NCBI GenBank assembly: GCA_003255025.1
Contig: QANY01007217.1
Location: 506,033 to 570,032, forward strand
Reading direction: 5' to 3'
DNA length: 64,000 bases
DNA from: Datisca glomerata
Taxonomy: Eukaryota > Streptophyta > Magnoliopsida > Cucurbitales > Datiscaceae
The number at the start of each line of letters is the position of its first letter. The stretch's first letter is position 1. Under the pieces are notes generated by a model that was not told the DNA's origin, did no database searches, and saw only the letters and a program-made list of their open reading frames with translations. Below, in pieces: positions 56,541 through 64,000 of this stretch. The translations under genes were made by a program, and so were the position numbers.

Positions 56541-58726
56541 AAAACTAAATTTTTAATAAAAAATGAATCATTTAATAAAACAAAACTTGCACAACGGCAC
56601 GATAACCAAATAAAAACTTTTATTGAAAACTCTTTTTCAATTAATCAGGATCCATTATATATTTATAAGTTAAATCTAAAATAAACAAGATTAGGAATCA
56701 TATACTTCTTGCAATTTATATCAAGTGCCCTTGCAAAAATCGATCGATCCTCCGGTCCCACGAAAGCGTTTTAACAATCAGTAGATCTCTGAGATCTACA
56801 CCAAGATCTTCAAGTTAATCCTCAACGTACTAGGACGTGTGTGGGCACGTAGAATATTACAATAAAATTTTTCCACATCTACATGTTCTCAACACATGAG
56901 ATCTAGAGATTTACTGAGAATGACTTTAGTGAGACAATTCTCTAGAAGCACGTGATGATTATTCTTTCAGAGATTTGATTAACGTTTAATCACAGAAGAA
57001 AATCTCTCTCACACCAATCATGTTCTCTATTAACCTAGTGATTGACGAACTGATTATCTGATCAACTGATTCTTTCTTCTTCATTCAACAACATAGGCCA
57101 TTAGAATAATATTTGTATATATTTTAGGTAATGACGTATCGGATTTTTAGGGATAAACTGAAATAATATTTAATTATAAAATTATCAATTGCAGTGTCAC
57201 ATGGTACTGCACTATGACGTGAGCCAACACAGTGCCTTATAGCACCACTGTAGTGCCATATGGCATTACAGTGTTGCCTACTCACTACATGGCGCCACGT
57301 GGCACCACAGTAGTCCATGTCAATTCCGATACCCTATCAGTGATTGACACGCGACAGTTACTGTGAATTAAACATTTATTTTAATTAGATAATTATCTAG
57401 ATATCAGTTAATTCAAAATTTACATATCTCATTATTCCTATCAACTAACTTATCTCTTATTTCACAAATAACAGATTTATTTAATTTAAATTATTATCTA
57501 TTAATAATTTAATTATCTAATTTCACAAATTAGATATTTTGTCTCACTTATGGATAATTAAAAAATAATCGATAATTATATATATATAGAATTTCTCAAA
57601 ATTATATTTAAATATATAATAATTTAATTAATTAATTTTAAATAATTAATCACATATAATTATCTCCTAATTATGTACTTGCCACAAAATTAAAATTCAT
57701 TTTGCAAGTCAGTCATTTTCTCTTGTTCTTAAATATTCACACTCTAGACAACGTAGTATAGATATGACTTGAGTACCATGGACCTATAATCCTAAGTTCC
57801 AATAAACTAGATTATTAATTAAACTCTTTAGTTAAATAATCTTATTTATTAATTCTATTATGACTCCACTATAAATACGGAATTACACTCTTAAAGATTA
57901 TAGAATGTATTTACAGAGTATTCTCATGTAGTCCACTGATATAATCATTTCATATAGTTTTTTCCTCCAATTATTGGTTCGTAAATGAGAACTTACAAAA
58001 TTACCATTTTACCCTTCTAATTACCTCTTAATCCTGAAATACCATTAATCCACTAGAGAATGGTTAATTTATAATCTTATTATAAATTTGAGCTCAATAA
58101 TCATTCAGTCCTAAAATTAACACTTAAGGAAAACTTAGATTTCAAATATTGTAAGATCATGTCCCCAGCCATCCACATCACTGAATCTCCAAAACAAAAT
58201 CTACTAGCCTGATTAACAAACAGACTTTAACGAGTGAATCAAAAGATCAAGTAAACATACATAGGAGCTCATGACTACTCAGGATTCAGATTGGTCTACA
58301 TATGATCATCGAATTAATGTATATTAAATCTTTATAATAAACAACACGTTAATAAAGATATTAATCTACATCGATTCTATCATATATACTTTTATTATAT
58401 AAAGTATATTCACTGAGATGTCTATTCACATCAATGATCCCGATCTAGATCACACACATTCATAATGCTTAGTAAACCGTACTAGCAACCATTCATTAAA
58501 GATTCTACATTTTAATATGTTGCTGATAATTTTATTCATTATCTATGATCTTAATCCTCTCATACTAATACAAGATCATATTCTCATTAATGAATATGAA
58601 ATTTTCAGATATTTATATAAATTATGCAACAATAATTTAAAAGAACAATTGTAAGAAAAATGTAATCCTCTTTAAATATCAAATCAAAATGTCAATACAC
58701 ATGGTTTGAGGGCATAACCCCCAACA
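56541..58726 (-). repeat. Copia-2 5' LTR (2186 bp, inner end missing)
   Basis: It aligns with 47839-50070 from AAACTAAATTTTTAATAAAA onward but lacks the GC-rich terminal part present in the other LTR and in the solo LTR. The outer end is GCATAACCCCCAACA. The 64-codon frame at 57124-57318 is LTR sequence. Confidence 0.85.
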
Positions 58727-58731
58727 ATGTA

Positions 58732-59780
58732 TTCATCACATTCTGACTATTCTTCCAAGAGAAATTTTGTTGATTTCGCCACCCTTGCTTATAAGTGTTG
58801 GTAAATGGGTTATTCAGCCTGCTGTAATTCTCAACAAAATTAACATGTTTTGATTGAGAAGGAGAAAAAAGATTATCGGCTTGACATTTAGTACTAAGAT
58901 GAGGTTCATTGCACAAATTACAAACTTTCCGTGAAACATGAATAGCACTAGCGGCAGTGAAAGAGCTCAATTGCTTGGACAATGTAGCTACTTGAGCAGT
59001 AAGAGCGGTAAGTGCATCGACTTCATGAACTTCATGAATCTTTCTCGGGACGTTGCTCTCAATTGGCCACTGATAGGCATTAGCAGCCATTTCTTTAAGC
59101 AAAGCCTAAGCCTCCTCATGTGTTTTTCCCATTAAAGCTCCTCATACTGTTGTATCCACTAGTATCCTCGTTGAATTTCCCAAGCCATTGTAGAAAGTTT
59201 GGACTTGTAGCCATCCGGGGAGTCCATGATGTGGGCATCCTCTCAACATCTCTTTAAACCTCTCCCAAGTTTCATAAAGAGACTCCATATCATACTGGAC
59301 AAAAGTAGTGATCTCGTTCCTCATCTTGGCTGTTTTAGCTGGTGGAAAGAATTTAGCCAAAAATTTCTCAGAATGTCCATTCCATGTGGTGATTGGTCTA
59401 GCGGGTAAAGAGTTCAACCTACTCTTAGCCTTATCTTGAAGTGAAAATGAGAATAATCTCAGCCTAATTGCTTTAGTTAAGATATTGTTATGCTTAAATG
59501 TCTCACAAATTTTGAGGAAAGTGACTATGTGAACATTTTGATCATCATTAGGCATGCCACTGAACTAATTTGCTTGCATAATGTGAATGATAGCCGGCTT
59601 AATCTCAAAATCATTGGCATTAATAATATGGCGTTAAATAGCAGACGTGGCCTCAAGAAATCAGGATTATGCTTTACCATTGGTAATTTTAGGATTTTCT
59701 CTAGCGTCTTCCATGATTTCTTGAGGTTGTTTAGAAGGTTCCAAATTTTCTCAGACACCTTAGAAAACACCTGAAAATTC
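58732..59780 (-). pseudogene. Gypsy-2 gag N-terminal part (broken)
   Basis: From ~59780 down the minus strand reads damaged gag with FEIKPAIIHIMQAN, TAG, FSGMPNDDQNVHIVTFLKIC and LFSFSLQDKAKSRLNSLPAR. Then come FPPAKTAKMRNEITTFVQYD and ETWERFKEMLRGCPHHGLPG, a retrotransposon-gag domain. One TAG (~59112) interrupts HEEA-ALLKEMAANAYQWP. A coiled stretch (LTALTAQVATLSKQLSSF) and a zinc-finger-like CNLCNEPHLSTKC come last. The frame runs into the Copia-2 LTR at NVMNT. Gag binds RNA and builds the particle in active relatives. This copy has few stops. Confidence 0.85.
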
Positions 59781-59801
59781 AAAATAGTAAACAAAAAAAT
59801 C

Positions 59802-59817
59802 TCCGGCAACGGCGCCA
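59802..59817 (-). promoter_or_regulatory. Gypsy-2 primer-binding site, tRNA-Asp type
   Basis: Plus-strand TCCGGCAACGGCGCCA equals the 3' end of plant tRNA-Asp (CCCGGCAACGGCGCCA) with one mismatch. On the element strand it is complementary to that tRNA and lies six bases inside the 5' LTR. Athila-type elements commonly use this primer. Confidence 0.85.
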
Positions 59818-59823
59818 AAAACT

Positions 59824-61080
59824 TGTTACGATTTTTCTATAGTGCAAGTGTACACTATTCTCATCAAGTAATAATTTTTTATAAAAATAGAGTATCGTCC
59901 ACATGATTGACTGATATTTAATATTAACATTAACTAGACCTTAATTCTAATTGAGAATGACGAATAATTGAGAGTTTTAATTAAAATAAAATTCTAATTA
60001 AACCAAAATGATAAAGATTTGATAAAGTTAAATAATTCAAATTTGAATAGATGAAAGATCTAGAGATTCTGATTTCACCAAACCAAACATGCTCAAAATT
60101 CTAAAATTCAATCAATCAATGTTTATCAAATTATTGACAACAAATTTCTCTAAAATAATTATCAATCTTTCTCAAGCATCGATAACAATGAATCAAAATT
60201 ACTAATCCGACATCTGTATCAAGATTCAATAAGTTGAAATTCATTAAGCACAAGAAATTAAAATTACTACACTAGATCCATAATTATCTCTAACTTTTGA
60301 AATTCTAATGGTGTTATAAACAAAGATCAAATTTAATCATCACTTCTCAGTCTCAGAATTAAATCTAAAATCATGCAATAGTTGACCAGACGATCACAAG
60401 CATTAAGAACGGATTATGACACTCAATAATACTGAAAAAATATCGATTGAATTGAAAATCAAAATTTATGAATAATCATGGTTTGGCTACGTCGTAGCCC
60501 TAGATAAGAAATTTAGAACATACTAGAATAGAAAAATATCCAAATAATATTCATGAACATAGAGGAAAAGAGATGAAAAAACCAGATTTGCGGATGAATT
60601 GAAGTTGATATCCTTTTCCCGATTGGATCAGTCTTTATTTTCTCTCCAAAAAGCTTTCTCCTCTACCTCCCACGTCTAAAACAAAATCTCCAAGAATACT
60701 AAGATATTATATTTATACACTAGGGTTCGTCAATGATTTGATTGGAGTGAAAAAATGCAAAAAAAATCTAAGATCATGCTAGCGTCGCGACGCTGGGAAG
60801 CCAGCACAGTGGCGCTGGCTTGCTGCTTCATGTGCTTACTGCCAGCGTCGCGGCGGTGGAAGCCAGCGCCGCGACCCAAGCCATTCTGCCTAGATCCGCC
60901 TTTTTCTTGTTTTATCCACATTTTTTCCTTCCAAATCTTTTAATATCAACCCAAATGCATTTGAATATCTAACCTACAATATGAAAATAAAAACAAGCAT
61001 AAATCAAAAGATAAAACTTCAAGAACCAATAAAATTAAAGTTAAGATTATCTAAAATATGTGTATGAAACACACTCGTCA
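59824..61080 (-). repeat. Gypsy-2 LTR, right (5' LTR, 1257 bp)
   Basis: It starts TGTTACGATTTTTCTATAGT and ends CACACTCGTCA in plus orientation. It carries GC-rich palindromic words at 60779-60890, including AGCGTCGCGACGCT. Followed by CATAG. Confidence 0.85.
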
Positions 61081-61085
61081 CATAG

Positions 61086-64000
61086 TATACGTAATGAAAT
61101 GACTTATCATGTCATCAATAAAGAGGATATCCCGATCTTTACTCCTAGGCGAGGCACATAACATTGTAAATTATGGTTTTGAGTTTTTTTATGTAGTATG
61201 TAGTATGTACTGGTTTCTTCATCTTTCTCTACTGTTTTTATAGACCGTGAGTAACTTATTGGGACCATCTAAAAACACAGATATTGACACGTGACACGGA
61301 TATGACACGATACTGACATGCGTCGACACACACACACACACACAAGTATGTATACACACACACACACACACATATAATTATATTTATAAGTATGTAAAAT
61401 AGATTTTTTATGATTTACATAAAAACTAATTACAGTACCAATCATATCAAGAAGAAGAATTATAATATCTACATTGGTCCAAGATATCGCTGATTAATCG
61501 AGTGAGTTTTAATTTTACGAAGTTTAAAGGTTAAGAGTTTTTGTAATAAAAAAACCGATTTTATATTATTTTAGATTAATATCTTTTAAAAACTAACTTT
61601 TCTTCTTCTCTATTTTCACTCCTTACTCTTTCTATATTTCATTCATCTCATTTTAGACCCTTTTATACTTCATTATTTAAAATTTGTTCTAAAAACGTGT
61701 CTGAAAGGTGTCGACACGTGTCAGTGTTTGACAAGTTTCTCACATTGATACTCCATGCAAATAGGATTCCGTGCTTCTTAAGGGACCTTAATACTCACTC
61801 CCATATATTTGTAACTAATTCGAACCAATTTGTACCTACTTAATTGTCTTCAATGTCAACCGTCTATGTTTTCAATTTAAACCTCCACATGTCTTCAACC
61901 TCAGTCATTCATGTTGGTAATTGTAACTACCCACTTTGATATTTGATTGAGTATCTGATTTAGTCTGTAAAAAATGTGGTTACTGTTTAAGTTTAACACA
62001 TGACAAATGTAAGATATATTGACCTTAAAATATATAAATATATATATAAAAAATAATATTTAAAATAAGAAATAAAAAAATGGTATAGTTTTCATTTCCT
62101 TAGTATTGTTTGTATTGTTTGTAACTGGCCACTTGATTTGGTACATCATTAATTATTTTATCTTTGTAGATGAATTACATGTGAATTTTCCTCTTTTCGT
62201 ATCTAAATTCAAAGAATTAGTAATACTTTTTCTCTTTGGTATACCTACCAATTAATTGTATTAAGGATTAAGGGAGGCAAAATTATCACATGAAACCGGT
62301 TAAAAACTCCAACATAGTACAATCCAAATCGAATGCACTAGTAAGTCCTATGGATATAGGAACAACTTACTGGATTTGATTTGTGGACAAGTCAGAGTTT
62401 GAAAAACGAAGATCTTTGGTAAGTTTCATTGTAAACATTGTCAAATAGGCTTTTTTCTTGGTACACCTTACCTAGTATCAATATTCATGTATGAATCACA
62501 GTGGATCAATTAGAAAATTTAAGGATAAACAAACTATAAATATCCAGTGTCACTTTTGAACTAATTTATTCCTGGATCCGGTTATCTCCTTACCTACTTA
62601 GAGCCAACAAATAACACTCTTAAACATTAACAAATATTGGTACGTACCCTATTATATTCGAGCGAGCTTAGTTGTCCGTTGTAAAATACATGAAATACTC
62701 TAATATATCTTGTCCAGTCTCGGAGACTCGGACAAATACGTATGGTTTTCGATTGCATGATGAGCTTATACTTTTTTCGTATAATTTAATAATATGTTTT
62801 TTGACAAAATTATTCTTTAAGGTCGATCATGATCACCACGAACTCGTAGGTAATAATTGCTATTAATCACGAGGCGCAAAAGCACTTAAATCCAAAGTCA
62901 AGCAAGGTATATACACATGTCAGTGAATAATTAAGTTTTATTGGGGAGAGAATTATAGATTAGGCGTTGTTTGGATGTGTTTCTAAAACACGATTTTGGT
63001 TTTGGAAAAAAAGAAAAAAAATCTAAATACAAATGTTAGAAAAAAGCCTACCAAACAGGTCATTAGGGAACCTGGCTGAACAGCACACAATCCGCAGTAG
63101 CTTCGACCGCAATTCTTCATATATTAAAGAGCATTACAAGACGGAAAGCGTGCAACCACTCACCTGCGACCCCCAAGTTGGAATTGTCGGCGTCACACAG
63201 GTGGTGCTCAGGCTCCTGGTGCATGCGTTGTGTTGGCATCTCTCTTTCACCAAGGTTGGTGCCATTGCACTATACTACATCAGTGTCTTTACATCATCAC
63301 CTACTCGCTTGACGTCATTGGACTATTATTATAGTATACGGCCCATCATCGTTGAAATACGTATTACTTCGGTTTGGACAGCTTTAGACTCTACGAAGAC
63401 TTGTGGTAGAAAAGTTTCCCTTTATACGGGGTACTAACGTAGAAACATTAACGAACAAGGAGACTTCTGTAATTTCAAAAGTTGCATGCGAAATATGGTA
63501 TTGGATAAAAAGTGTCTAGTGGAGCATTAGACGCAGTATTATCAAAATACAGAAATTTCTTTTTCCCAAAAGTATATATATGTCAGACCTATCCTCACTC
63601 CGCTGATTTCTTTTTCCATTTTATTGGTCCTTTTGGGGATGTATTTTAAATACTGAAATTATTTGGGGGGAAAAGGAAAAGAAAAGGTAAGTGGGGATAC
63701 GGATATTTTGGGAAGTGGGGGGAGATGGCTGTGTCTTGAAGCATCATCGTGCATGCATTTTCTCTATTTTTATTTCTTTCAATCTCACTTTCTTTTATAT
63801 TGCTGTTTACTTTGCATGCACACGTCTTCTCCGTCAGAAACTTTCCGCCTCCGATTGCCGATTCACCTTTCGTGTGGCCGGAATCTAAACTCTTCCCGCT
63901 GTTCCACTGCCTTTGATTCTTACTTTCTAAACTTTCACGCCGTTTTATGTCTCCTCTTACTTCCATGAAAGAAAAAAAAAAACAACTTAGACAGTAGCTA
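61086..64000. other. AT-rich region with microsatellites, weak MITE candidates, no supported gene
   Basis: (AC)n runs lie at ~61326-61343 and ~61353-61371. Two inverted-repeat candidates are reported as findings (61270-61745 and 62959-63066). The largest frame, 63033-63437 (+, 134 codons), resembles no family I know and starts inside one candidate MITE. The last 350 bases contain short purine- and CT-rich stretches that could be a promoter for a gene beyond the window, but this is not shown. Confidence 0.45.

Larger units (their letters stand above)
47839..58726 (-). mobile_element. Ty1/copia retrotransposon Copia-2 (decayed), inserted in Gypsy-2 gag
   Basis: LTRs at 47839-50070 (3') and ~56541-58726 (5', truncated at its inner end) enclose a leader with a tandem duplication and a gag-pol pseudogene on the minus strand. 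The outer flanks are GTGTA (47834-47838) and ATGTA (58727-58731), four of five bases alike. Joining the flanks restores the reading of the gypsy gag remnant. The solo LTR at 39416-41358 is the same family. No primer site is left because the inner end of the 5' LTR is gone. Confidence 0.9.
43935..61080 (-). mobile_element. Ty3/gypsy retrotransposon Gypsy-2 (gag-protease only), split by Copia-2
   Basis: LTRs at 43935-44877 and 59824-61080 both run TG...CA. The flanks are CGTAG and CATAG (4 of 5 bases match). A primer site complementary to the plant tRNA-Asp 3' end follows the right (5') LTR. Gag and aspartic-protease remnants of Athila/Tat wording lie on the minus strand, separated by the 10.9-kb Copia-2 insertion. 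Removing that insertion leaves ~6.3 kb. No RT, RNase H or integrase is present, so it looks like a non-autonomous or internally deleted derivative. 44891-46580 holds no gene. Confidence 0.85.

Noticed and set aside
63033..63437. 134-codon plus-strand frame
   Set aside because: No recognised domain, begins inside a MITE-like segment, composition like random sequence. Transcript evidence would be needed.

Overview
The window looks like nuclear DNA of a flowering plant, probably a eudicot. It is AT-rich, its genes are split by GT-AG introns, and it holds a pentatricopeptide-repeat gene, a leucine-rich-repeat-type receptor kinase, a plastid-type elongation factor P with a transit peptide, and a dense layer of plant-type Ty1/copia, Ty3/gypsy, Mutator-like, hAT-like and SINE elements. 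Nothing in it fixes the genus. All coordinates, splice sites and alignments were worked out by eye.

Host genes lie in two islands. The left island (1-6.5 kb) has the 3' end of a PXC2/IRK-type receptor kinase lacking the catalytic Asp (1-582, +) and, convergent to it, a four-exon gene for a 344-residue single-pass membrane protein with a WDD-rich acidic tail (2577-5979, -). That gene carries a SINE and a 36-base assembly gap in its long intron. The right island (32.6-37.9 kb) has a small conserved-type protein of unknown function (32606-32959, +), an intact P-class PPR protein of 474 residues (33293-34717, +) and, convergent to it, a seven-exon organellar elongation factor P gene of 238 codons (35528-37933, -) with a large TG/AG microsatellite in one intron.

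The rest is repeats. From 6.5 to 14.1 kb is a decayed Mutator-like element with a broken transposase (-), a broken DUF1985-type accessory gene (+), matching 9-bp flanks and two clusters of a ~76-bp internal repeat. From 14,479 to 32,148 is an old gypsy element (-) with 664/649-bp LTRs and a perfect ACTAT target duplication. It contains arrays of hairpin-forming tandem repeats, an LTR-like insert flanked by an exact-length 170-bp direct repeat, and a complete but decayed copia element (18627-28247, +). From 39,416 to 41,358 is a solo LTR with a perfect CATAT duplication. From 43,935 to 61,080 is a second, gag-protease-only gypsy element (-) with a tRNA-Asp-type primer site. A second copia element (47839-58726, -), of the same LTR family as the solo LTR, sits inside its gag gene. 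The last 3 kb shows only AT-rich sequence, microsatellites and weak MITE candidates.

I found no new defence or metabolic system. The unusual material is structural: the 170-bp duplication around an LTR, tandem hairpin arrays with paired stem changes inside one gypsy element, a 632-bp tandem duplication that erased the LTR/leader junction of a copia element, and a copia element preceded by the tail of another copy.
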